Source: Thalassia testudinum | Taxonomy: Eukaryota; Streptophyta; Magnoliopsida; Alismatales; Hydrocharitaceae | Direction of reading: 5' to 3' | NCBI GenBank assembly: GCA_037157565.1 | Contig: JAZHRO010000036.1 | Location: 17,162,501-17,226,500, forward strand | DNA: 64,000 bases | In this document: piece by piece, positions 49,155 to 60,450 of the stretch | How positions within the stretch are numbered: position 1 is the first letter of the stretch | Layout of the letters: every line of letters begins with the position of its first letter | Notes under the pieces: model-generated | Told to the model about the DNA's origin: nothing | Seen by the model: the letters and a program-made list of their open reading frames with translations, nothing else | Database searches by the model: none | Program-made: the position numbers and the translations under genes

Positions 49155-51268
49155 TCATTTGCTTCTGTTGTCGCTTCAGGGTACAATAGTCCTTAAAGAA
49201 CCTAGCGACAGCAGAGATGTGATCTATAGCCTCAAGGAGAGGGACCTGAATATGGGCTTCTTTAGGCATTGATTTCAGGTCCTTAAAATTCCGTGTACCC
49301 TTCTTTCATGCTAAATCTCATGTTAGAGCCTTAGGAAAAGGGACGGGAATCTCTGGGTCAATTGATCTTTTGCCCTTGTCTACCGTAGGTGGCTCTTGAG
49401 AAGAGGAGGAAGATGAGCCATCCTGCGATAGTAGGCGAGAAAAATCAGGACCCGCCTACCTAAATGGTATGTCATGTGTCTTCTTCCCATTCCTCAATGT
49501 GATAGCCTTTGCATTGGCGTGCTATCCATGAGGTGGTAGAGGAGAGGAAGGGTAGAATAGGTGGGATTTTGCAGCAAAGGCAGCTGACCCTAAACACACC
49601 AGGTGGTGCAGGAGGCACCTATAATATAGCATGTACCTGTCCGTGCGATACCTAGAACCTAGGCAGAGTACCCTGGTTCTACACATATCTCGAGTTAGGG
49701 ACAAGTTGGGAGGGCAAGGCTCCATGTGATCTATGCTCCTGCAACAGCTGATTCTACGTGTTCTGTATGCTCTTTATCTGATTAGCCATAGCCTTCATGA
49801 TCTGCAAGCTATCTTGAGTAGATTTCCACATAGATTCTTGTAGTTTCTCTTTCAAAGCCTATAAAGGGTCAACCCGCTTTGGAGGGTGACTGGCAGCTTG
49901 ATGTAGCGGCTGATAAATAGAACGGGAATGGCTGCTACCTCAGGTACGTGTTTTGTGCACTCCCATATTGTCTAGTCTGGTAGTGTAGATCTTGATTTGG
50001 TCTCTGTGAGTTACCAGACTAGGAGAAATTTGGATGCTAGCACCAACTAGGATTATACATCTTCGAGTATGGGTTATTACACCCATATCTGTGGATAGCA
50101 TTAACATCTTCGTAGGCCAAAGATGTCTGAGATGTATATTCCTCAAGGGAATATGCATTAAAATCACATGTGGTGAGTAACCCTAATTATACGATGCCAA
50201 ATCAAGATTGTTCATGGGTTCCTGATATACAGGATCCCGCAAAGATGGAGAATATGCATCTCAAGAGAGTAAATTTACTCGAGCAGGAGGGACTCGGGGT
50301 GCATAGGATGATCTAGATGCAATAGAATTACTAAGTTATTTGGGTCGAGCTCGAATCAATTCATTGAGCTTCTTGTCAAGCAAATCCACCTTATCCAGCT
50401 TTTTGGTGATAATGTCCATATCGGCTCAGGCAGATTTGGCATGAGCTTCATGGACATTAACTCGTTGCTATCCAGGTCTCTGGAATTGGTTCATCAACAT
50501 GGCATTCATTGAATTCTCTGCCAAGGACTCTAACAACTCGAATGCGCTATTCTAGTCCTTCACGAGGAAATTCTCGCTGCTAGATGCATCAACCAGGTAC
50601 CGATGTGTGTTATCCAACCCATGGTAAAAGATTTGAGCTAGGTGCCATCTGGGCACACCATGGTGCAGGCATTTCCTAAGAAGATCATGAAATCTATCCC
50701 AGGCATCATGTAATTTCTCCCCTGGTCCTTGGGAGAAAGTCATAATCGCGTGCCTCATCACATTCATTTGACCAATCGGGAAGAAATTTTGGAGGGATTC
50801 ACAACGTATTCTGCCCAGGTTCTAATCGGCCTCCCAATGGTCTTGAACCAATATGAAGCTTTATCCTTGAGAGAATGGAAAAAGCTTCATGAGAACAATC
50901 CCTAAATCAACATTCCTAGGTCGAATCATTTCCACAATTCGACTTAGGTCCTCAATGTGCTAGAAGGGATCCTCATTCGAGTTTCCACAAATATAAGTTT
51001 GAATCAGACTTATTACATTCAATTTTAGCTTAAATGTGTCTCCGCTTGTAGGAATTTGGACTCGGGGTGCCAGAACCAGAGTCACCGAATCATAGAAATC
51101 CCACAACTATTCTTCGTGTGGTGGATGCAACATCAAGCCCAATGTGGTGAGAATCCTGTCGATGTTCTACTCATTTCTCTATTCTAATTCAATGACTCGG
51201 GCTTCCAGATGAGCCATCGGGTCTAGATATTTCGGATCTTGACTAGGACTTGGTCCAGGATTAGTCAT
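49155..51268 (-). pseudogene. gag: Gyp4 gag relic
   Basis: The likely start is ATG at 51268-51266 (MTNPGPSPSQDPKYLDPMAH). The capsid region is read in pieces at 51080-50552: IEDLSRIVEM, LKLFPFS, then MRHAIMTFSQGPGEKLHDAW, FHDLLRKCLHHGVPRW and QIFYHGLDNTHRYLVDASSS. Toward 49500 the sequence becomes Pro/Tyr-rich, as in gag C-terminal parts of this group. Multiple stops. Confidence 0.8.
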
Positions 51269-52740
51269 CTCAACTGATCGACTAGAAGGAGAAGGTAGAG
51301 GAGAAGAAGGTCCAGGCGATGCGACGAGTCACCTTTGCAGCCTTGGGGTTGGTTACCAAGGTCCAACCAATTGAGGTCTAAGTGACCTCCTCCCTTGCAT
51401 AAACCAACCAACCCTGGTTGGTGTAGCTAAGCCAAATAAGGCTAAGGCATTATCAATCAAGTGGTCTTTAAGATCAAATGACCAGATATTTTGTTAAAAT
51501 TTTAATTATTACAAAAAATTTGTTACAAAATTGACTGAAAATAATCCCAACCCCTTAAGCTATCCCAGCCAATCTTTTACGAGGGGACTAAGGGGAAGGT
51601 TCTTCCTTTGCCTTTCTCCTCTGGGTCCTTTATACCCCTTAGACATGGTCATTTGACACTGCCTCGCAAATTTGGCTAAAGTGGTTGTGATGACCTAGTA
51701 GTTCGATAACAAATTCAGGTTAATTGATGTGTTTTATAAAAATTTTTAGGTGTGGTCCACAAGGTGAGCTGATTCACCGAATAATCAATGGACTTAATTA
51801 AGTCTAAGTTAGTCTAATGTGATCTCTAGTTCTGACCTAAAAGTTGAACCTAGGGTTCATGCAATTGACTAACTGTTCAGACAACATACCACAAATTAAC
51901 TTAAAAATATTCTCTAAGACAATTTGAATCCAAATAATCCAAAATTTGGCATGTAGATTCTTTTCTCAATAAACTTTTCAGAGAATATTATTTTATAATT
52001 TTTACTATTCTAAATAAATAAATATGAATTTTTAACTATCACGGGGTCATATTTGGAATTTTGACCTTGTGTCAGTTTTTCTTTTTGAAATAGTATCAAT
52101 CATGCTCCAAAGATTTGGTAAAAATATGGAAATTGGAGCTAACTTGATAATCTTTCAAACTCCACCTTTTCAGTCAAAGCAGGTTTGTGTGCTGTCCTAA
52201 ATAGCTTTTAAAAATTAAAAAAAATTGGATCTAAGTCTATTTGACCCACTTGCACTTCTAGAATTTTTAAAAATTCCATAAATTGAATTTTTTCAAATGA
52301 ATGGTGTCATTGAAAAGATAATTTGAAAATATAACTTCAACTCAAATTTCAAAATTTTTGGATCACAAATATTCAGAAAATGAATTTTGAAACTGCTAAA
52401 AATATTTGGCTGAATATCATAAAGTAGTAAAAAGGCTTTTCAAATGATTTTTGAAAGAGAATAAGCCCTTCTACTCAAGGGATCTTTTTTTTTTAATTTT
52501 ACGATTATTTTTCTTTTTTCTCAGATTTTTTTTTGTAGAAATTTTTCAGATTTTTTTTCAAAAAGTAAATCTAATCCTAAGATTCAAAAGAAACCTAAAG
52601 CTAAGATTTTAGTGCGTACCTAAAATCTTCAACTATGTCTAATGTGTGCGCAGAATCTGCTCTTTTCCTGATCCTGCACACCAAACGCAAGTAGAAGCAA
52701 TGTCAGAATTAAGCTCAGAAATCATAAATCAAAATCATGT
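51269..52740 (-). other. Gyp4 5' leader
   Basis: About 1.47 kb between primer site and gag, AT-rich, without recognisable coding sequence. Several T-rich runs near 52485-52560. Confidence 0.6.
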
Positions 52741-52745
52741 TGCCT

Positions 52746-52762
52746 CCCTGGTAACAACGCCA
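52746..52762 (-). other. Primer-binding site of Gyp4
   Basis: The minus strand reads TGGCGTTGTTACCAGGG, two bases after the LTR. Compared with the tRNA-Asp complement it has four changes, all C-to-T or G-to-A. Confidence 0.8.
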
Positions 52763-52764
52763 TT

Positions 52765-54016
52765 TGTTGAGCTCGTAAAACATGAATTTTGATTAGGAAA
52801 ATGTCATAGTATAGCACGAAATACGATTCAAACAAAACATTTATAATGAGATGGTGAGTGTCTCGGTCGATCTCAGGGAGATGTAAGATGGAAAAATTAA
52901 TTTTGATTTTATTCTCCTCTACTTGCTTAAAATTGGACACCAGTTTCAAGTCTGCGAATGTAAGATTCGCCAGTCGCATTATTAACCTTGACAACAAGTG
53001 CGTGCGTCAAATAAATGATGAAGGTGAATGTGTGAGTGCTTGTTCGCACAATCCTTACTTCACGATGGCTATTAATAGAGAAAGCATCAATCACTAAATC
53101 ATTTATATCTTCTGGAACCGATATCTTTTATTGCAACAAAATGGAAATGTGAAGCAGGCAACTTTATTCTTATTTCCTCAAAAATTGTGATGTCACTACA
53201 ATGGCTATAAATGAATGCTTGTACATTGAAATTGAAATCTACTAAGCTATCGAAAAGAAATGCACACATGAATTTCGGAAAGATTATGCATGCATTCTAG
53301 TAGGGAGATATTTCAATACTACTAGTAGAAAAATAATGCAAGAATTTAAACTATGAAGAACCTTAGGTAAGGGTGAACTCGAGCACCGGAGGTGGCATCC
53401 AATGGTTGTGTGGCTTGAGATGGTAGGAGGGAAGATAGGAACGACCAAGGTGGTTGGTCGACCTCTTAATGAAAGTGGTGGAGTGCACTTGCTCTTGGAC
53501 GTGGAGAGTGGAGGTGGTGAAGGTGCTCGTAAATGGAGGTGTGCTTGGAGTCTAAGAGCAAGAACTCGATGGGGGTGCATGGCCATCCAAGGAGAGTCTT
53601 ATATAGACTTAGAGATAGGTCATCTAGAGAATTATAGAATTCTCTAGAATAGGCTTAGTTGGCTACTAGAAGTGGTAGAGAGTGGGTCTTCTTAGATATG
53701 CTATCTAAGGAGAGAGGTTGTGGACTCCTTGAAGACTATTTTTCGTCTTCAATGTGGCGCCACTTGGAGGACCACTCTAGAGTACTCTAGAGTGGATAGC
53801 CAACTAGTGGTGTGTGTGTGTGTGCGTGAGTGTGTGGAGGTCAAGTGGACCACGTGGTCCACTTCTAATTAGGTCTAGGTTGGTCTAGTTAGGTTTCTAA
53901 AAATAGGTTCATACAACCATGGGTAAAGTGCTTGATCCAATTAAACTTAACCAAGTTTAATTGGGTCAATGTGTGTGTAATTGGGAGAGAGAGTTCCCAA
54001 TTAGATTAGGCTTGAG
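52765..54016 (-). repeat. Gyp4 5' LTR, part next to primer site
   Basis: It starts on + with TGTTGAGCTCG (LTR end CGAGCTCAACA on minus) and is colinear with 29411-30650. It is interrupted by the solo Gyp3 LTR at the TTGAG TSD (54012-54016). Minus-strand TATA box at 53597-53608; TG microsatellite near 53810-53836. Confidence 0.9.
53597..53608 (-). promoter_or_regulatory. TATA box of Gyp4 5' LTR
   Basis: GTCTATATAAGA on the minus strand, identical to the 3' LTR box. Confidence 0.65.
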
Positions 54017-55738
54017 TGATGTGCATACATCTGAATAGCCAAAAATGTCTATTAATGCATGTTCTTAGTATCATATCAGTATCATGCATTGTAAATATTG
54101 CATAACATGCATAATCATGCATTTAGGTCAAATTGTACAAATTGTATAGTAATTTCTTCTTTTTGGTGGCAGGATAGGGTGACTTTTAATCGGGACCTCG
54201 GATTAAAGATCCAACCGTACGGATCGAATCAGGGCAACGATTGGAGTTCAACGACTTCAAGATCGCCCCGATCGGACTTTCGTAGAGTTAGATATAATCC
54301 AAGGAAGGTCGGAGATCAAGGGCCAAGATGGTGCCAATCCGCATTTCAGATGACAAATCCGACCACACAGATTGGTTCAGATCGATGATCGCATTCTAAT
54401 AGAGCAAAAATCAGCCCAATCCGACATCCGTGGCACCTTCTACAAGTCACAGAAGATGGACAGCCAAGATGGCGTCACGTGGCGCCATCTCGGTCGCCCA
54501 AATCGGCCCAGCTAATACGCGAGGACCCACTACGCTCTCTCTTTCTCTCCTCAATGCAAGATCGAGTGCACGTGCCGCGGTTAGAAAGTTGACAAAGAAA
54601 AGGGGGTAGCGTAGTGGTTAAGCGTCTCTCCGCAAAGCAGAAGCGTAGGTTCGAACCCCATTGTGCCTCAAATCAAGGTGCAGGTGCAGGAGAGGCTAAA
54701 TCAAGCCGTTGGATGGTGAGCGAGTGGTGCAGATGCAGGACAAATGGCGCGCCCAGATGCGAGCAGCGCGAACGCGCCATCAAACGCACTTTTGTGAAGG
54801 CAGGCAAGCATGCGTCCTGAGCCATTGATCTTCGATCCAACAGCGATGAAGAAGGTCGTGTCGCCTCTTAACAGGCATTGAAGGAGATCGGGTGCGGTGC
54901 ATTTAAGCCATCCGATCTCACTATCGGACGGCTGATAAGGTGAGATCATGCGTGGGCATTGAGGCAGTCGAAGGTGAGGAGGTAGGCGTGTGCGTGGATC
55001 TCCAACCCACATTCAGACCTTTAGTGACGGATAAATCCATCACTAAAGGCCCTAAATTAATGTTTATATATAAAAAGGCCTAATTTCCCCTAACCTCTAC
55101 ACTTATATATAGCCCTACGACCTCCACTTCTTCTTCATCCCTTCCTTCACCTCTCTCCCTCTCCAAAGCTCTAAAGAAGCTTGTCCCAAACCCAAGATGG
55201 TCCTCTAGAAGCAAAATCAAAATTTTCTCTCCCCCGTTTCGAAAGTGGATCCCACAATGACAATGACGCCCTGCCTCGCCCCTGATTCTTCCTGCTCCGT
55301 TCTTCTTCTTCCATCTTCGTCCTCCGTCTTCCAGGAATCACCCCATCTGGCTCGTCCTCCAAGCAACCGTCGAAGAGGATAACATCTCTCTCCCTTCTTT
55401 ATTACTTTCTACAATAGAATTTCCCACTTTCTAGCTGTAATCATTTCCTGCTTTTTAGTTGTAAAAATAATATCCAGTTGCAAAGTGATTGTTCTCTCCC
55501 TCTCTCTCTCTCTCTTAATGTTAATATCAAATTCATTGTGATTATCTCGCTTTTAAAACAAAAATACCAAAAAAAATGTAATCGCGGATTTTAGATTGAC
55601 GTAGCCTCTCTGTGTTCGACCCGAAATCTCTTTACGAATTTTGGTAAATTTATCTGTTGATGGATTTCTTCACAAATCATACTATGACGATGGCTTTTTC
55701 AAAATCCAATCCTTTTTGCGTAGATCTTATGTCCAACA
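54017..55738 (+). mobile_element. Gyp3 solo LTR inside Gyp4 5' LTR
   Basis: 1722 bp, TGATGTGCATACATC...TGTCCAACA, TSD TTGAG at 54012-54016 and 55739-55743. The uninterrupted counterpart is at about 30646-30652 (GGCTTGAATCAATTGG). It keeps the U3 inverted repeat, tRNA-like module, hairpin (55013-55050) and a TTATATATAG TATA box (55102-55111). It belongs to a subgroup different from the Gyp3 element: the tRNA-like body is different. Confidence 0.92.
54602..54675 (+). other. tRNA-like module in Gyp3 solo LTR
   Basis: The best example in the window. TAGCGTAGTGGTTAAGCG (54607-54624) matches a tRNA D-arm and A-box; GTAGGTTCGAACCCC (54645-54659) is a B-box/T-loop matching the Pol III consensus, with a 4 of 5 bp T-stem. 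The anticodon part is poorly paired. Not called as a tRNA gene because the acceptor ends do not pair. Confidence 0.6.
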
Positions 55739-55743
55739 TTGAG

Positions 55744-56685
55744 TCAATTGGACTATCACTGAGTCCAATTAGACTTGTGTTGGTTGAGATTTGAGTTCAA
55801 TTGGACTCTATGAGTCTAATTGACTAGGTATAATGCAATTGACTAGATCCAAGTCAATTGGGCTTAGTGATAGCCTAATTAGGTTCTTAGGAGAGTCTTA
55901 GGGTAGTGTACCTGGTTCCTAGGGTGTATGATGGGGTTTATAGGTCATAGGAATCAAGGTCTAGGGTTGAATCCAAAAACATGTTTTGGAGAGGGGTTCC
56001 AAGCATCTGATCTTAAGATTAGACGACTTATACTTCAAAATTAGAGGTCTAAGTCTTTATTCTGGATCTCCAATACTGAATCAGTATGGAGTTTAGGTTC
56101 TATTTGGGTTTCTGTAGAAATTTGATGTCTAACACACTATCTGTATGTCCAATTTTGCATCAGTTTGGGTTTTAAGTTATGCAGGTGGAATCTAAGGAGC
56201 TTGGATGCCTAGCATCATACCTGGACATCCAGAGGTGGTAATAATGTGGGTTTTGATGTGTTTAGGCTAAGGTGACCTAATAGGAAGGGTGGCTAAGATT
56301 TGGAAAGGAGTCTAAGGCTATCCTAAGGCTAGGGATAGGTATAGGGATGTCCTATGTTCTTCATAATTTAATCTAATCATTATAATCCTTCAAGTAATGT
56401 AGTATACCTCTTCCCTGCATTATATCTTCAGCTTGAGTGCAGCCTTATTCCATGGCTTCTACTCCAGCTCTAGCCTCCATCCTGCTTCTACCTAGCTTCA
56501 AGCCATCTCCTAAGCTTCTTATTACCTACAAACCAAGTAATACACTAATTAGTATGGAAAATTGACATTATTGCAGATATATGTATGTAAAGCAGTAAAG
56601 ATGCAAAGTATGCAGCTGATGCATGAACTAAGCTACAATTATGCTTAATTCAGGTCATTTAAGTCCTATGATTGTTGTGTAATCA
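55744..56685 (-). repeat. Gyp4 5' LTR, outer part
   Basis: Continues the 5' LTR after the TTGAG TSD to the element end. On minus it begins TGATTACACAACAATCATAGG. Around 56252-56261 it preserves the empty site of the Gyp3 insertion. TSD TTCAC follows at 56686-56690. Confidence 0.9.
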
Positions 56686-56690
56686 TTCAC

Positions 56691-58440
56691 ACACTAATTA
56701 AATGTAATTACATGTGCATATACATCACTATCCACACAACTAAACACACATACACTAATTATGCACATTTCCATATCCATACATATTTTCCCTCCATTTC
56801 ATCTATGCTAATGTGGGCCTAGTAGCACTTACTATATGGTATTTTTCTCTATTTTATTTGCTAGGCCTGCACACACCAACATATGCCCACCAACCTAAAG
56901 CCCACTACACCTTCCTAATCACCTAGCAACCCAATACCCACTTAAACCCTCCTTAACCCCCACCTAATCTCCACAACATCTCCCTAATCCCACCTTAGAT
57001 GCACACCCATTCTAGGCCCCTCTAGAACATTCTACTCTCCTTAGAATGCACTCCCTTATACTATGCCTAAAACCCACCTAAGTTGCACCACACCTCTACC
57101 CAACATTTATAAAAAGACCCCCTCCAAAACTCACGCCGCCCTCCTCTTCTCTTCAGCGGCAACCTTCCCCTTCCCATTCCCCCCATCTTCTCCACCTTAA
57201 TCTCCTCCATGAGCTTCTTCGTAAGAGCTCCTTCCACCATTGCCAATGGCTACTTGTGCCTACTTGGTTTTGGTGTCTAGGTGAAGAGGAGATAAGCTTC
57301 AAGCCATGGATTCTCCTCCCCTCCCAATAGGCTTAGTGCCTACATTGGAGAGGCCACCTAATCTCTCTACCTCCATTCTCTTTTTATTTGTTTAGTAGTC
57401 TAGTTTCAATACTGGCTTAGTGTTTACTTTAATTACTCACTTAGTAGAATAGCTCTTTCTTTCCAAGCATTTTCTTACTTGCTTTTTAGCTTCTTTACTT
57501 AATTATTAGTTGGTAATATACACTCTCACACACTCACACACACACACCCACATCACCATTCCCATTATTCCACCATCACCACCACATACACTTCACTATC
57601 ACACTTACACCCATCTTCATCCACTCACTCTCCTAACTTTATGCACACCATTCTATCCACCACTACCACCTATGCCACCACCTACCATCTAACCATCTCC
57701 ATTACACACACCAACACCCCAACCATCACTATACTACCCATCACCTAATATTACTATCCACCACCAAACGACCACCTATAGACCTTGCCCTAATCCACCA
57801 ACACTCACTTACACTCCCTACTCCATGTCTCCACCACCTCACAAGTCACTTCACCACCTCCATCATCCACCATAATAGTCATCCCCATCTCCATCTCATC
57901 ATCTTCTACTTTCCTTTCATTATATGTAATAAACTTTGTTTCCATGATTTCTTTTTGATTAGTATAAATCAGCCTGGGAATCGTTACTCAAGTCCTTGTT
58001 TCTTTTTCTTCCTTGTTGTCTCTTCAATTTCATAAGTCTGATACAACTTTGGTTGTCTTGTTGATAGTCAATCTTTTATGTACTTTCTCTTTATGTTTAT
58101 GTAATAAAAGTTGTGAAGTTTAATTTAGTTGTTCTCATTCTCATATCATTTTATTCTTGTGCATTCCAAAAAAGATTTTAAAAAAAACAAGCAAAAGACC
58201 AAAAAGATTTAGTTTGTAGTCTTGGTGTGATTTCCTTCTTAATATAAAATGACCAAAAAATATCAAAATAAAAAAGTCGAAAAAAATATTAACACTGAGA
58301 GATTAACCTAAGCAAGAGAGTAGACTAAAATCACCTCCCTGAGGAATCAACCAGGACTCACCAAATCTAACGTAAACATTTGATTTATGGTATCATTATA
58401 AAATTAAATGATTAGTGGATTTAGGTGCAAGAGATAAACT
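56691..58440 (+). mobile_element. Gyp5 LTR, right part
   Basis: Presumed continuation of 29035-29405 after removal of Gyp4. It contains a G-poor, C/A-rich domain, a CATTTATAAAAAGACCCCC segment at 57103-57121 (possible TATA), and near the end CCCTGAGGAATCAACCAGG (58338-58356), the block usual close to Athila/Tat LTR ends. The exact end is unclear because the CACTA end abuts it at 58441. Confidence 0.5.
57510..57860. repeat. CA-rich, G-depleted low-complexity tract
   Basis: Runs of CACACACACA, CATCACCA and CCACCAC with almost no G on + over 350 bp. The surrounding 56690-57950 is also G-poor. The His/Thr/Pro frame over it is composition only. Confidence 0.75.
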
Positions 58441-58957
58441 CACTACTAGAAAAATGAGTTTTGATCATAGCTATTTGGTCACAATTCATAAAATTGTGAC
58501 CAAAAGTAACTTATGGTCATGGTTCCACTGAAAATCATGACCGAAAAGGTAGGTCAGATCTATTTTATATTTTGGCTTTCAATCATGATTTTTAAAACCA
58601 TTATCGAAGTCTTTGGTCACGATTCTAAGTGAAACTGTAACCAATAAGCTTTGGTCATGATTTTAAAATCGTGACCAAAAGTTAAAAAAAAAACAAAATA
58701 GAAAGTTCCCTCCCCTTACGTCCTGACTCCCCTCCCAAAACCTACACCACCTGCTCTTCCTCTACATCGATCCCCTCTTCTGAAGAACCCCGTCGTTCCT
58801 TCCCCTTCGCTGACGTCGTGCACAATAGGTCTTCTTCTCCCTATTCGACATCGAGTAGAGAACTTAGAGGCTGGTCGGGGAGTGGAGCTTTGATGAGTGA
58901 GAAATTCGTGGAGAAAAATAGTGATTAGGGTTTTAGAGACACCCACATCATAGTATC
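58441..58957 (+). mobile_element. CACTA-type DNA transposon, truncated 5' end
   Basis: CACTACTAGAAAAATGAG is the classic terminal inverted repeat of plant CACTA (En/Spm) transposons, preceded by ACT. It is followed by subterminal repeats in both orientations: GGTCACAATT, AATTGTGACCAAAA, GGTCATGGTT, GGTCACGATTC, ATCGTGACCAAAAG (58475-58682). The internal part (58700-58945) is C-rich with a minus-strand open frame, possibly captured sequence. It is cut by the Gyp3-like LTR at about 58957. The other end and the 3-bp TSD partner are not seen. Confidence 0.75.
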
Positions 58958-60025
58958 TGCAAAAATTTGCTTATCAGATAAAATTTATAACCAAAACTCA
59001 AGTAAGTCCCAAGTCGAACATGGGGAGGCAAACATTTGATTTTGAGGAAATCCATGTTTGCTTTACTTGTTTTTGGAGATTTTGTGATTTTATAGTTTTT
59101 CTGGTATTTTTAGATAGATAGAATATCAAGAGAATTATCTAATCTAATCTACTCTACTTGCAGATAATAAGAGAGATAGAGAGATAGAGAAAGAGAATAA
59201 TTCTAACTAAATAATTAAGTAGGTGTCTAATTATAGAATATAATGCAAGAAAATAAATCTAACTATGAAAGCAATAAAAGATAGAAAGAGGCGAGAAAAA
59301 TCCTCCTCCTCAGTTGCTTGGAGGACAAGCCAGTCAAATGATGCCTAGAAGAGGGAGAACAGAGACAGAGGAGGGAGGACGCAACTCAGACGAAAGAAGC
59401 ACGAGACAAGGCATCATCGTTATGGGATCCACTTCTGGAACAGAGGTGAGAGGACGGCCACGGGCGTTCCACGATTGGGGATGAGAGGGAGGAAAATTAT
59501 TTTAGTTTTCTCTAGTGGAGCATCCCAGGCTTAGGACACAAGCTCAAAAGGATTCTTGAGCTCTAGAGAAGGTGAGGAGAGACTAGGAAGGGATGGTTCA
59601 AGAATGAGGGGTCTAGGGGGCTTTATATAAGCTGTGCCAAATCATTTGGCAAGAAAGAGGAGTAATGGCTGCGCGAGGGACATAGGGCTCGCTCACTGGT
59701 CCGCGCATCGTGCGCACCACACGCGTGCACATTGGCTTGCGTATGCACAGCTGAGGAAGAGGCTGGTCCGTCCAATGGGTGATGGAAGGCTGAGATGCAC
59801 TCTCCTCGAGCTTTCAAATCTCGCATAAGGCATGTGAGATGGCACATCATCACGCACCGCTCATCAGGCCTCCACATGGTGCCTCCACTCTGCCCGATCA
59901 TGGATCAATGGCACTAATTGCACACATCGCACGTGATATTGTGAAGGGCAGGCGACGTAGACACCTCGCTACCATCCATCAAAGATCACACAGTCCAATT
60001 AAATTCCACCCGAGCTGAGGAGGGG

Positions 60026-60097
60026 TGGCGCATTAGGATTCGAACCTACACCTCCTCGTTGAGAGGGCAAGGTTCCTATCCATTGCGCTATCAACGA
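60026..60097 (-). other. tRNA-like module a in Gyp3-like LTR
   Basis: On minus: TAGCGCAATGGATA (60090-60077), identical in form to an arginine-tRNA D-arm, then GTAGGTTCGAATCCTAA (60050-60034) as T-arm with a perfect B-box and 4 of 5 stem pairs, then TGCGCCA. The total is 72 nt. The anticodon stem is weak and the acceptor stem does not close. Confidence 0.6.
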
Positions 60098-60384
60098 TGT
60101 AGAATGCCCCTAGCTGTTGGATCAAGATTGTATGCTTGAGATCAGCTCTCCATCGTGCATTAAGATCGCATGAGTCACGCGTTCGATCGCACATACCACG
60201 TGCTTGCATCTGGCTGTGCCACATGGTTGCGTTGGGACCGCGTGATGAGGAGTGGACTCTAATTGCATAGAGGGTGCCTGCATCAAGTATGAAAGCTGGC
60301 GAGGGGCAACATAGCCGTCTCTGCATCGTGCAATAGGGATCGCATGGTAGGATTTTGATTGGTGGATCATTGAAGAGAGGAGCA

Positions 60385-60450
60385 TGGGGGGTCACAAACC
60401 CGCGTCAGTTGCTTGAGATGTTGAGGCACCTTCCACTACACTACTAAGGA
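60385..60450 (-). other. tRNA-like module b in Gyp3-like LTR
   Basis: On minus: TTAGTAGTGTAGTGG (60447-60433; A-box side) and GCGGGTTTGTGACCCCC (60403-60387; B-box side). Placed about 0.3 kb from module a, with an ATTGGATC palindrome at 60470-60486 next to it. Confidence 0.45.

Larger units (their letters stand above)
29411..56685 (-). mobile_element. Gyp4: complete Ty3/gypsy element on minus strand, disrupted
   Basis: Both LTRs, primer site, gag-protease-RT-RNase H-integrase and PPT are present in the expected minus-strand order. TSD copies are TGCAC (29406-29410) and TTCAC (56686-56690), one mismatch. Two later insertions interrupt it: the whole Gyp3 element in its 3' LTR and a solo Gyp3 LTR in its 5' LTR. 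Subtracting them with one TSD each leaves about 13.8 kb, and the two LTRs are both 2194 bp. Coding parts have many stops and frameshifts. Confidence 0.9.

Noticed and set aside
54614..54820. 68-codon ORF over the tRNA-like module
   Set aside because: Chance frame in LTR; the tRNA-like boxes explain the sequence better.
57510..57692. His/Thr/Pro-rich ORF
   Set aside because: Translation of a CA-repeat tract in an LTR.
60026..60097. Functional tRNA-Arg gene
   Set aside because: The D-arm and T-arm are good but the acceptor stem does not pair and the anticodon stem is weak; reported as a tRNA-like module.
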